A stretch of DNA of 6,755 nt from Actinomycetes bacterium (GTDB taxonomy: Bacteria > Actinomycetota > Actinomycetes > Actinomycetales > Cellulomonadaceae). Within the stretch, counting starts at the first letter, position 1; each line of letters starts with the position of its first letter. The translations under genes were made by a program, and so were the position numbers. Under the pieces are notes generated by a model. The model saw only the letters and a program-made list of their open reading frames with translations, was not told the DNA's origin and ran no database searches. Where the stretch lies: contig JAEYNO010000487.1 of NCBI GenBank assembly GCA_023412515.1, forward strand, positions 1 to 6,755, read 5' to 3'. Below are positions 1-5,836 of the stretch, one piece after another.

Positions 1-162
1 GCGCGGTACCAACGAGTACCGCGCTCGGCGCACGTCTACCGCGCTCGGCGCGTGTCGGTGCTCCCGGTGCGCACTCGCTCGGAGCCGCCAGGTGGTGACG
101 GCCCGAGCGCGGTGCGAGCACCCCGAGCGCTGTACGAGGTCGCCGACTGCGGCAGACGTGTC

Positions 163-194
163 CCGAGCGCGGTACGAACGGGTACCGCGCTCGG
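163..194. repeat. perfect 13-bp stem-loop within repeat family A
   Basis: CCGAGCGCGGTAC (163-175) and GTACCGCGCTCGG (182-194) are perfect reverse complements separated by six bases, GAACGG. This is the best-preserved hairpin of the array. Confidence 0.85.
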
Positions 195-319
195 CGCACG
201 TCTACCGCGCTCGGCGCGTTCGGTGCGCTCCGCGTCCGGTGCGTCCTGCGTCTGGGCCGGCCGGGCGGGGACGTCCCGCCGAGCGCGGTACGAGCACGCC
301 GACCGCGGTAGAGACGCCG

Positions 320-349
320 CGAGTGCGGTACCAACGAGTACCGCGCTCG
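320..349. repeat. 12-bp stem-loop within repeat family A
   Basis: CGAGTGCGGTAC (320-331) pairs with GTACCGCGCTCG (338-349) with one T/G wobble and a six-base loop, CAACGA. The hairpin cut by the window start (arms 1-9 and 16-24) has exactly the same loop. Confidence 0.8.
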
Positions 350-452
350 GTCGGTGAGTACCGCGCTCGGGGCGCAGGGTCGTGCCGGGCCGCGGCCGCG
401 GGCGCGGTGCGGGTGTGTGGTGTGCGTCGCGGGGTGTTGCCGGTGGGTGCGG

Positions 453-1484
453 TCAGCGGCGGACGGCGCGCGCGGCGAGGTCCGTCAGGGCCGCGGCGTC
501 CAGGCCCGGCCACCCGTGCAGCACCTCGCGCCATGCGGTGGGGACGGCCGACGCGCCGCCGCGTGCGCCGACCAGCGCACCCGCGATCGCGGCGACCGTG
601 TCGGTGTCTCGCCCGCCGCGCACGGCCCGCTCGAGCGCGTCGACCAACGTCGTGCCGTGCGTGATCGCGGACCACGCGGCCTGCAGCGCCTCGACGACCC
701 ACCCGTTGCGCTCGAAGTCCCGCGGGTGGCGGGCCTCGGCGTCGACGACGCGCGCGGCCCACGTGTCACGCCGCGCGGCCGGCAGCCACGGCAGCCCGAC
801 GCGCACGTCCGCGACGCCCGTCCGGATCGCGTGCCGCACCGCGAGCGACCACAGCACGCACGCGTCCCCGGCGTCGTCCTCGGTGTGCGTCAGCTCCGAC
901 ACCGCGCGCGCCGCGCGGGCCAGGTCGTCCTCGCGGCCGTCGCCCAGGTACGCGAGCGCGACGGGCCCGGTGCGCATGAGCGACCCGTTGCCGCCCGACC
1001 GCCCGTGCGCGTCGTGGAACGTGCGCGCCGAGCGGCGCGCGGCCTCGGCGGTGCGGGATGTGAGGCCGCCGAGCACGGCGCGCGTCTGGTTCCCGACGTC
1101 CTTCGCGTCGACCGCCCACCCGCACCACGCGTCGACGACGCCGTCGAGCGTCCGGTCGTCGTCGAGCGACGCACCGCGCGCGAGCGCCCGGAGGACGGGC
1201 ACGGCCATCGACGTGTCGTCGGTCCACTCACCGGGCGCCCACGCGAACGTGCCGCCGCCGACCATGCCCACCGGGGCGTCGTCGGGCAGCGGCGGGCCGA
1301 ACTCGTAGCCCGCGCCGAGCGCGTCGCCCGCGGCCGAGCCGAGCACGGCGCCCACGGCGCGGTCGAGCACGGCGTCGGTGGGAGCGGCGTCGGTCGGCTC
1401 GGTGTCGGTGGGCTCGGCGTTGGTGGGTTCGGAACTGGTTGGCCCGGAGTTGGTGGGCGCGGGGTTGGTGGGCAGGGCGTCCAC
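453..1484 (-). CDS. ADP-ribosylglycohydrolase family protein with N-terminal PTxxx repeats
   Basis: This 343-residue cytoplasmic enzyme is predicted to hydrolyse ADP-ribose linkages (DraG/ARH superfamily), removing ADP-ribose from a protein or other acceptor. The family motifs are in order: GSAAGDALGAGYE near residues 49-61, EWTDDTSM (86-93) giving metal ligands T88, D89 and D90, GGNGSLMRTGP (164-174), HTEDDAGDACVLW (200-212), and GGRDTDTVAAIAGALVGA starting at 290, giving D293, D295 and T296. Both halves of the two-metal site therefore look intact. The catalytic domain begins near residue 40. Before it lie seven PTxxx pentapeptides (residues 5-39), which are not part of the family fold. The GTG start at 1484 is chosen because TGGAGG lies four bases upstream; the GTG at residue 39 has no such site. 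The gene appears monocistronic, flanked by repeat-rich gene-free DNA. The acceptor specificity (arginine, other residue, nucleic acid or small molecule) cannot be read from the sequence. Confidence 0.93.
   Translation of the reverse strand: MDALPTNPAPTNSGPTSSEPTNAEPTDTEPTDAAPTDAVLDRAVGAVLGSAAGDALGAGYEFGPPLPDDAPVGMVGGGTFAWAPGEWTDDTSMAVPVLRALARGASLDDDRTLDGVVDAWCGWAVDAKDVGNQTRAVLGGLTSRTAEAARRSARTFHDAHGRSGGNGSLMRTGPVALAYLGDGREDDLARAARAVSELTHTEDDAGDACVLWSLAVRHAIRTGVADVRVGLPWLPAARRDTWAARVVDAEARHPRDFERNGWVVEALQAAWSAITHGTTLVDALERAVRGGRDTDTVAAIAGALVGARGGASAVPTAWREVLHGWPGLDAAALTDLAARAVRR
1368..1472 (-). repeat. 15-bp coding minisatellite (seven PTxxx pentapeptides)
   Basis: Seven in-frame 15-base units near the 5' end of the ADP-ribosylglycohydrolase gene encode PTNPA, PTNSG, PTSSE, PTNAE, PTDTE, PTDAA and PTDAV. 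The period is exact, so changes in copy number would keep the reading frame. Confidence 0.9.
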
Positions 1485-1562
1485 GGGGCCTCCAGGTCTG
1501 CGGTGCGTGTACAGGACGAACTCCGTCCGCCGTCGTCCCCATGCTCTCCCACCCCCGCCGTG

Positions 1563-1643
1563 CCCCTCACCCCCTGACCGTGAGAGTGCGATCGAGTCGC
1601 TTGTGGTGACTGGAATGCGCTCTCGCGGTCAGGGGTGAGGGGG
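1563..1643. repeat. long inverted pair of repeat family B (copies a and b)
   Basis: Copy a (1563-1600, forward) runs CCCCTCACCCC, CTGACCGTGAGAGTGC, GATCGAGTCGC. Copy b (about 1606-1643) is the same element reversed, ending CTCGCGGTCAGGGGTGAGG. Their facing arms pair over about 35 bases with a few mismatches and one gap, leaving a short loop near 1600-1608. In RNA this would be a long hairpin. Confidence 0.8.
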
Positions 1644-1661
1644 CGCGGGCTGCGGCAGGAT

Positions 1662-1696
1662 CACCAATCCCGGTCGTGAGAAGGCGATCGAGTCGC
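1662..1696 (+). repeat. repeat family B, copy c
   Basis: This is a third, forward copy. It shares CGTGAGA..GCGATCGAGTCGC with copy a, while its left part (TCACCAATCCCGGT) has diverged from the CTCACCCCCTGACCG form. Confidence 0.7.
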
Positions 1697-1709
1697 CTGC
1701 GGGTACCGG

Positions 1710-1782
1710 GGCGGTGTCGTGAGACTGCGATCCAGTCGCCTGCGCGGACTGGAATGCACTCTCGCGGTCAGGGGGTGAGGGG
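1710..1782. repeat. inverted pair of repeat family B (copies d and e)
   Basis: Copy d (1710-1739, forward) contains TCGTGAGACTGCGATCCAGT. Copy e (1746-1782, reverse) reads GACTGGAATGCACTCTCGCG, then GTCAGGGGGTGAGGGG. The arms face each other with about seven bases between them, repeating the a/b architecture on a smaller scale. Confidence 0.75.
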
Positions 1783-1811
1783 TCAGGTCGCGCAGGGTGG
1801 CGGACGGCGGT

Positions 1812-1838
1812 GCCGACCCGGCCGACCCGGCCGACCCG
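1812..1838 (+). repeat. 9-bp tandem triplication
   Basis: GCCGACCCG is repeated three times without gaps (1812-1820, 1821-1829, 1830-1838) in noncoding DNA between family B copies. Confidence 0.85.
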
Positions 1839-1898
1839 CGGCGGCCGGGGCCGGGGCCCGGGCGGTGCGGTGCCGTGCGGGTGGGGCGCGGCGGCGCA

Positions 1899-1935
1899 GC
1901 GACCGGATCGCACTTTCGCCGTGGGTGGGGTGGGG
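1899..1935 (-). repeat. repeat family B, diverged copy f
   Basis: GCGACCGGATCGCACTTTCG followed by CCGTGGGTGGGGTGGGG aligns with the reversed element (GCGACTGGATCGCACTCTCG, then CGGTCAGGGGGTGAGGGG in consensus). It is more diverged than a to e and stands about 115 bases from the others. Confidence 0.55.
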
Positions 1936-2014
1936 ATGTGCGCAGGACAGCGCGCCGTGCCCGTGCCACGATCGATGACCACCCGGACGCAGCGCCGCGG
2001 CCGGGTGCCACCCC

Positions 2015-2054
2015 GCACACCCGTGTGCCCAGTACACGCGTGTGCCCCGCACAC
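2015..2054. promoter_or_regulatory. cluster of GTGTGC/GCACAC palindromes upstream of a small gene
   Basis: Three dyads are packed into 40 bases: GCACAC-CC-GTGTGC (2015-2028), ACACGCGTGT (2034-2043) and GTGTGC-CCC-GCACAC (2040-2054). The 13-mer CCCCGCACACCCG also occurs as a direct repeat at 2011-2023 and 2046-2058. The cluster ends 32 bases before the start codon of the 61-residue gene. It could be an operator or form a structure in the leader mRNA; which of these is unknown. Confidence 0.45.
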
Positions 2055-2086
2055 CCGAGCACGACCGAGAGCCAGGGAGGCCGAAG

Positions 2087-2272
2087 ATGTCCGTTCCCGA
2101 CGACACCGTGACCCCGACCCCCGACGAGGTCCCCGACCCCGTGAAGGCCACGGCGCCGCAGGCCCCGCCCGCGCCGGGCGAGGACGGCGACAACAGCGGC
2201 CTGCCGGTCATCGAGGAGGCCGTGCTGCCGAAGGACGGCTCCCGCACCCCGGGCCTGCCCGGCAACGCCTGA
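2087..2272 (+). CDS. small acidic proline-rich protein of unknown function (61 aa)
   Basis: I do not recognise this protein. It is 61 residues long, rich in Pro, Asp, Glu, Ala and Thr, and lacks Cys, membrane segments and a signal peptide, so it is probably disordered. The N-terminal part is a run of acidic residues spaced by prolines (DDTVTPTPDEVPDP). The only segment with some hydrophobic order is LPVIEEAVLP (residues 39-48). The start is ATG at 2087, with AGGGAGG six bases upstream; a possible upstream in-frame GTG at 2042 lacks such a site and overlaps the palindrome cluster. The strong ribosome binding site and the hairpin after the stop favour a real gene. It stands alone, divergent from the ADP-ribosylglycohydrolase gene and 415 bases from the next gene. 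Confidence 0.65.
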   Translation: MSVPDDTVTPTPDEVPDPVKATAPQAPPAPGEDGDNSGLPVIEEAVLPKDGSRTPGLPGNA

Positions 2273-2307
2273 CCGCGCCGTCGCGCCGACGTCGCGTGCG
2301 CCACGCG

Positions 2308-2340
2308 CGACGGCGGGGTCCGAGCCGGGTCCCGCCGTCG
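2308..2340 (+). terminator. GC-rich hairpin after the small gene
   Basis: CGACGGCGGG (2308-2317) pairs perfectly with CCCGCCGTCG (2331-2340) across a 13-base loop, 35 bases after the stop codon. There is no T tract, as is common for actinobacterial terminators. GTCGCG (2291-2296) can also pair with CGCGAC (2306-2311), which would compete with this stem. Confidence 0.55.
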
Positions 2341-2687
2341 GTGCGTCCCCGCGCTGTCGTCCCGTGCGGGCACGGACTCGCCCCCGGAGGAGGTGAGCCG
2401 CGGCTCTCCCGCCGCCTCCCCGCGTGTCGTCGCGGGCCCGTCGTCCGTCGCGCCCGCGAGGGTGCTCGCCGCGCCCGTCCGCACCGGACCCGCCGTGCTC
2501 CTCTCCGGCGCCGTCCCGACAGCGCACGCGGCCGCGTCGCAGACCCGCTGCGCCGCGCCTGCGCGAACCACGTCGCGCGCCGACGGTGCCCTCGGCCGTC
2601 CAGTGACCTCGGTCCTGAGTGCCGACGCCTTTCACAGCCGATCCATAGGACGTCTGTGATCAGCGACGACATGCCGAGGTGATGCAC
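2341..2687. other. gene-free stretch before the membrane protein gene
   Basis: About 350 bases without a convincing gene. A plus-strand frame opens with GTG at 2393 and runs to 2659, but its GGAGGAG abuts the start with no spacing and the protein matches nothing I know. Base composition becomes less GC-rich after about 2600, consistent with a promoter and leader for the gene at 2688, but no clear -35/-10 pair is visible. Confidence 0.5.
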
Positions 2688-3929
2688 GTGAGCACGAACG
2701 AACCGGGGATGGTCCCCCCTCCGCCGCCCGGGGGTGTCCCCCAGGACGGCGGGCCGGTACCCCCCGCGGCGCCGGTCTTCGCCGCGCCCTCCGGCGCCGC
2801 CGGCGTCCCGCCCGCCGCGCCGTACGGCCCCCCTGCGGGCGCCCCCACGGGCTCGTCCGGCATGCCGCCCGCCGCGCCCTACGGCCCTCCTGCGGGTGCC
2901 CCGGCCGGCCCGTCCGGGATGCCGCCCGCCGCGCCCTACGGCGCCGCTGCGGGCGGTCCCGGGTTCGCGCCGGCCCCGGGTGCTCCGGCACCGCCCGCGA
3001 AGGGACGCGGCCTCGCGGTCGCGGCGCTCGTCGTGTCGCTCGTGGCGCTGCTGCTGAGCTGGGTGCCGATCGTCAACAACCTGGCGGCGGTGCTCGCGGT
3101 GGTGGGCCTGGGGCTGGGGATCGGCGCGATCGTGGGTGCGGTCCGCAAGGGGCGGCCGGGCAAGGGCATGGCGATCGCCGCCGCCGCCGTGTCGGTGGTG
3201 TCGGTCGTGGTCGTCGTCGTCACGCAGCTCGCGTATGCCGCGGTCGTCGACGAGGTCCTCGAGGACCTCGGGGGCACCACGTCGGGTCAGCTCCAGGAAC
3301 GTCCGGCCACCGACGACGACGAGGAGGCCGACGACGGCGCCACGCCATCGGCAGCCGCGGCCACGACCGCGAGCGAGCTCGCGGTCGTGGAGACCGCCTT
3401 CGGGCAGAACGCGGACGACCCGACCGCGTGGTGGTACGTGGTGATCGTGAGCAACCCGAACACGGAGCACGTGTTCCCGTTCGCGGGCTTCGACGTCGAG
3501 GCCGTCGGTGCCGACGGCACGATCCTCGACACGTCGTCGGCGTTCCTCGACCTGCTGCCCGGCCGCGCGGTGCTGAGCGGTCGGTTCTACTCGGTCGGCC
3601 AGAGCGCGGTCGACCACCTCGACGTCCGCGGGCCCGGGGCGGAGGACGCGGTGCGCGAGACCGAGCTGGGCGCCTTCACGGTCACGGACCTCGCGGTGAC
3701 GTCCGACGACTGGTCGACGACGGTCGGCGGGAACCTCTCGGGGTCCTTCGCGCAGGAGCAGACGCTCGTGCAGGTCGACGTGGTCGCGCGTGACGAGGCG
3801 GGGGCGATCGTGGACGCGGAGACGACGTACGTCGAGCGGCTGCCGGTCGGGGGCCAGGCGCGCTTCGAGGCGATGTTCATGAGCGACCTGCCCGACGGCA
3901 CGACCTTCGAGGTCTACCCCACGACCTGA
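2688..3929 (+). CDS. membrane protein: Pro-rich repeats, DUF4190-like region, extracytoplasmic FxLYD-like domains
   Basis: The protein has 413 residues. Residues 1-104 are Pro/Ala/Gly-rich and contain a 19-residue repeat (PPAAPYGPPAGAP.G.SGM at 41-59 and 60-78, with a diverged third from 79). After KGR (105-107) come three hydrophobic segments, about 108-127, 129-151 and 161-187. The basic loop RKGRPGKGMAIA between the second and third is typical of DUF4190-like proteins. This predicts a cytoplasmic Pro-rich N-terminus and an exported C-terminus. An acidic linker (DDDEEADD, 209-216) leads to two beta-rich domains, about 228-314 and 326-410; the pattern WWYVVIVSNPNTEHV..AGFDVEAVGADG resembles FxLYD. 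GTG 2688 is preferred because GAGGTGAT ends just upstream; GTG 2679 and ATG 2682 overlap that site. A surface or cell-envelope role is inferred; no enzymatic motif is present. Confidence 0.85.
   Translation: MSTNEPGMVPPPPPGGVPQDGGPVPPAAPVFAAPSGAAGVPPAAPYGPPAGAPTGSSGMPPAAPYGPPAGAPAGPSGMPPAAPYGAAAGGPGFAPAPGAPAPPAKGRGLAVAALVVSLVALLLSWVPIVNNLAAVLAVVGLGLGIGAIVGAVRKGRPGKGMAIAAAAVSVVSVVVVVVTQLAYAAVVDEVLEDLGGTTSGQLQERPATDDDEEADDGATPSAAAATTASELAVVETAFGQNADDPTAWWYVVIVSNPNTEHVFPFAGFDVEAVGADGTILDTSSAFLDLLPGRAVLSGRFYSVGQSAVDHLDVRGPGAEDAVRETELGAFTVTDLAVTSDDWSTTVGGNLSGSFAQEQTLVQVDVVARDEAGAIVDAETTYVERLPVGGQARFEAMFMSDLPDGTTFEVYPTT
2808..2963 (+). repeat. 57-bp in-frame coding repeat (2.7 copies)
   Basis: Units at 2808-2864 and 2865-2921 are followed by a partial, diverged unit from 2922. 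Each encodes a 19-residue Pro/Ala/Gly block beginning PPAAPYG. The nucleotide similarity is high, pointing to recent tandem duplication within the gene. Confidence 0.8.
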
Positions 3930-3962
3930 CGGCGGTCGGCCCTTCGCCGACGGACGGGCCGC

Positions 3963-4002
3963 CGGCTCGACGGACACGTGCACGCACGTGTCCGTCGAGC
4001 CG
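3963..4002. terminator. bidirectional terminator, perfect 18-bp stem
   Basis: CGGCTCGACGGACACGTG (3963-3980) and CACGTGTCCGTCGAGCCG (3985-4002) are perfect reverse complements around a CACG loop. The hairpin lies between two convergent genes ending at 3929 and 4036, so it can serve both. A smaller stem, GTCGGC-CCTTC-GCCGAC (3935-3951), precedes it on the plus side. There is no T tract. Confidence 0.85.
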
Positions 4003-4035
4003 TAACCGTGTCCGTCGCCGTCGGGAGGACGGGCC

Positions 4036-4812
4036 TCAGGCGCGACGGCGCAGCGCGACGGACGCGGCGGCGACCGACCCGACGCCCCACACCAGCAGCA
4101 CGACGAGCGAGCGGCCCGGCATGGTGAACGTGTCCTGCGCGAGGCCGGCGCGCACGAGCTGTGCCATGGGCTCGATCGGCAGCCACTCGTGCGCGCTCTG
4201 CAGCCACGCGGGCATGCGCTCGGCGGGGTAGGAGACGGGCGAGAACAGCAGCACGATGAACACGAGCGCCTGCGTGAGCAGGTTCGCGAGCTGCGGCGGC
4301 AGCACGGTCGCCATGCCGTAGCCGACGGCGGCCGACGTGAGCGAGACCAGCACGGTCGCGGGCAGGAACCACGGAGCGATCGACAGGTGGATGTCGAAGC
4401 GCAGGACGCCCGCGAGGATGCCGAGCGCCATGCCGGGCAGCGCGATGAGGGTCCACACCAGCAGGTCGGACACGAGGAACGCGGTGCGCGGCACGGGCAG
4501 CGTGCGCATCCAGTCGAGCGAGCCCTCGGTGCGGGCCTGCGACACCATCTGCGGCGTCATGACGATGCCGACGGTGATGAGCGTGATGGTGGGCGCGCCG
4601 GTCGCGAGGAACAGCGCGGTCGCGGGGTCGGGGTCGCCGACGAGCAGCCCGTAGCCGACGACGGTCGTGACGGCCATGAACACCTGCACGACGACCATGA
4701 GCGGCAGGTACTGCGACTGCCGGCGCAGCTGCCACTGCACGAGCAGCAGGGTCTGCCGGACGGCGTCGAGGCGCGACGACGTGGTCGCCGGGGACGCGGT
4801 GAGCGTGGTCAT
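4036..4812 (-). CDS. ABC-2 type transporter permease
   Basis: This 258-residue integral membrane subunit is predicted to form the export channel with the ATPase encoded just upstream. About six membrane segments are visible: near 36-57, 66-88, 111-137, 144-170, 174-193 and 235-255. Two family landmarks are present: RTEGSLDWMRTLPVPR (94-109), the cytoplasmic coupling region of ABC-2 permeases, and SPVSYPAERMPAWLQ (191-205) before the last helix. Length and layout match single-domain ABC-2 permeases such as the DrrB type. Its ATG start overlaps the ATPase stop as ATGA, so translation is probably coupled and the stoichiometry matched. It is the last gene of the operon, which ends at the 3963-4002 hairpin. 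The substrate is unknown: a drug, lipid or polysaccharide precursor are all possible; an efflux role is favoured by the divergent TetR gene. Confidence 0.92.
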   Translation of the reverse strand: MTTLTASPATTSSRLDAVRQTLLLVQWQLRRQSQYLPLMVVVQVFMAVTTVVGYGLLVGDPDPATALFLATGAPTITLITVGIVMTPQMVSQARTEGSLDWMRTLPVPRTAFLVSDLLVWTLIALPGMALGILAGVLRFDIHLSIAPWFLPATVLVSLTSAAVGYGMATVLPPQLANLLTQALVFIVLLFSPVSYPAERMPAWLQSAHEWLPIEPMAQLVRAGLAQDTFTMPGRSLVVLLVWGVGSVAAASVALRRRA

Positions 4813-5768
4813 GCGGCGGGCACCTCCGAGGTGGCGTCGGCGGGTTCGCCGACGAGCTGCACGTACACGTCCTCGAGGGACGCGGGGGTGAGGGCGTAGC
4901 GCTCGAGGCGCCCGGCCTCGACCTCGTCCTGCGCCCAGCGGACGACCTCGGCGGCCGCGTCGGCGGGCACCGCGGCGGTCGCGCGCAGGTGCCCGGCGGT
5001 GACGTCACGGGCGGCGGCGTGCCAGCGCACGGGCTCGCCGGGGACGGTGTCGACCTCGAGCGTGAGGGCGCCGCTGAGGCGTGACGTGAGCCCGGCGGGG
5101 GTGTCGGCGGCGATGACCGTGCCGGCGTCGAGGATCGCGAGGTGGTCGACGACGCGCTCGGCCTCGCGCACGTTGTGCGTGACGAGCAGGACGCCGTGCC
5201 CGGCGTCGGCGAGGCCGCGGATCTGCTGCCACAGCAGGCGGCGGCGCACGGGGTCGACGTCGTTGGTGGGCTCGTCGAGCACGACGAGCGTGCCGGGCAC
5301 GACGGCGGTCATGGCGAACGCGGTGAGGCGGGCGATGCCGCCGGACACCTTCTCGGACGGCGTGTCGGCCCAGGGGCCGAGGTCGAGCGCGTCCAGCAGG
5401 TCGGTGGTGCGGCGGCGGATGTCGGCGGGTGCGGCGCCGCGGATGCGGCCGACGAGCTCGATGGCGCGCCGGGGCGTGAGGCCGCTGATGGGCACGTTGG
5501 CCTGCGCCTGGATCGACACGAGGCGGCGGGCGCGAGCGGGGTGCGCGACGGCGTCGACGCCCTGCACGGTGATGGTGCCGGCGTCGGGCCGGACGAGCCC
5601 GACGACCTGGTGCACGAGCGTCGTCTTGCCGGCGCCGTTGTGGCCGAGCAGCCCGACGACCTGGCCCGCGGCCACGTCGAGGTCGATGCCGTCGTTGGCC
5701 TGCACGCCGCGTCGTCCCCGGTACCGCTTGCGCAGCCCGCGGACGGTGAGCACGTCCGTCGCGTCCAT
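4809..5768 (-). CDS. ABC transporter ATP-binding protein (ABC-2 exporter)
   Basis: This 319-residue ATPase would power export through the neighbouring permease. Visible motifs are Walker A GHNGAGKTT (42-50), a Q-loop near Q87/Q89 in SIQAQANVP, signature VSGGIARL (141-148), Walker B LVVLDEP (161-167) with catalytic E166, D-loop NDVDP (169-173), and the switch histidine H198 in LLVTHN. The residues after about 225 form the C-terminal extension seen in DrrA-like exporter ATPases, including ALTPASLEDVYVQLVG (292-307). The signature lacks the usual Q/R after SGG (typically SGGMRQR), which is atypical. The start is ATG 5768 with GGAGG five bases upstream; an in-frame extension to 5819 would cross the predicted promoter. 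It is the first gene of a two-gene operon divergent from a TetR regulator. The core ATPase assignment is secure; the substrate is not. Confidence 0.94.
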   Translation of the reverse strand: MDATDVLTVRGLRKRYRGRRGVQANDGIDLDVAAGQVVGLLGHNGAGKTTLVHQVVGLVRPDAGTITVQGVDAVAHPARARRLVSIQAQANVPISGLTPRRAIELVGRIRGAAPADIRRRTTDLLDALDLGPWADTPSEKVSGGIARLTAFAMTAVVPGTLVVLDEPTNDVDPVRRRLLWQQIRGLADAGHGVLLVTHNVREAERVVDHLAILDAGTVIAADTPAGLTSRLSGALTLEVDTVPGEPVRWHAAARDVTAGHLRATAAVPADAAAEVVRWAQDEVEAGRLERYALTPASLEDVYVQLVGEPADATSEVPAA

Positions 5769-5806
5769 CCCCGCCTCCAGTTCACATACCGATGAGTACG
5801 TGCCGC

Positions 5807-5836
5807 ACGGTACGCGCAAATACCCAGCGGTATCAA
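5807..5836 (-). promoter_or_regulatory. predicted promoter of the ABC exporter operon
   Basis: On the minus strand, TTGATA (5836-5831) and TACCGT (5812-5807) are spaced by 18 bases, a good match to a housekeeping sigma promoter. It lies about 40 bases upstream of the ATPase start. Its -35 box is inside the inverted repeats proposed as operator, and an imperfect dyad (CGTGC-C-GCACG, 5799-5809) overlaps its -10. Confidence 0.55.

Larger units (their letters stand above)
1..375. repeat. higher-order intergenic repeat, ~156-166 bp period (repeat family A)
   Basis: This gene-free stretch is built from one 12-base word and its reverse complement. TACCGCGCTCGG occurs exactly at 17-28, 37-48, 183-194, 203-214, 339-350 and 359-370. 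Its complement CCGAGCGCGGTA occurs exactly at 163-174 and 279-290, with near matches at 103-114, 123-134, 299-310 and 319-330. The words form a larger unit: 124-194 and 280-350 are alignable 71-base blocks exactly 156 bases apart, and the segment from about 16 to 53 recurs almost unchanged at 182-219 (offset 166). The copy after 350 is degenerate. The left end is cut by the window, so the array may continue. It lies just downstream of the minus-strand ADP-ribosylglycohydrolase gene. The arrangement is seen directly; its function is unknown. Reading frames across it are repetitive Arg/Ala/Pro-rich translations and are not credible proteins. Confidence 0.85.
1485..2086. other. gene-free, repeat-rich intergenic region
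   Basis: About 600 bases separate two divergently transcribed genes. Apart from the repeats listed separately, it contains a possible weak promoter for the small plus-strand gene: AGGACA (1944-1949), 17 bases, then CACGAT (1967-1972). No translation of this region in either strand resembles a protein family; all are Arg/Pro/Gly-rich as expected from noncoding high-GC DNA. The minus-strand gene's promoter must also lie here, but I see no convincing hexamer pair. Confidence 0.6.

Noticed and set aside
1..375. CRISPR array
   Set aside because: Repeats are 12-13 bases, in both orientations and irregularly spaced, with related rather than unique intervening sequence. No cas gene is present.
92..762. 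Long open frames on both strands over the repeat array and the end of the ADP-ribosylglycohydrolase gene
   Set aside because: They are Arg/Ala/Pro-rich shadows of high-GC DNA, run through the repeats, and overlap a secure gene in other frames.
453..1484. Toxin-antitoxin or phage-defence role for the ADP-ribosylglycohydrolase
   Set aside because: No neighbouring ADP-ribosyltransferase toxin or other defence gene is present. The enzyme stands alone, so such a role would be speculation.
1563..1782. Insertion sequence or attachment site ends
   Set aside because: The inverted copies enclose only tens of bases. No transposase or integrase is encoded, and no target-site duplication is apparent.
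2393..2659. Possible 88-residue plus-strand gene starting GTG at 2393
   Set aside because: GGAGGAG directly abuts the GTG with no spacer, codon bias fades towards its end, and the protein shows no recognisable domain. A decayed secreted protein (the AHA-A motif looks like a signal cleavage site) is possible but unsupported.
3914..5008. 364-residue minus-strand frame antiparallel in phase to the ABC genes
   Set aside because: It overlaps both ABC genes in another frame, is His/Arg/Pro-rich, and is a composition artefact.
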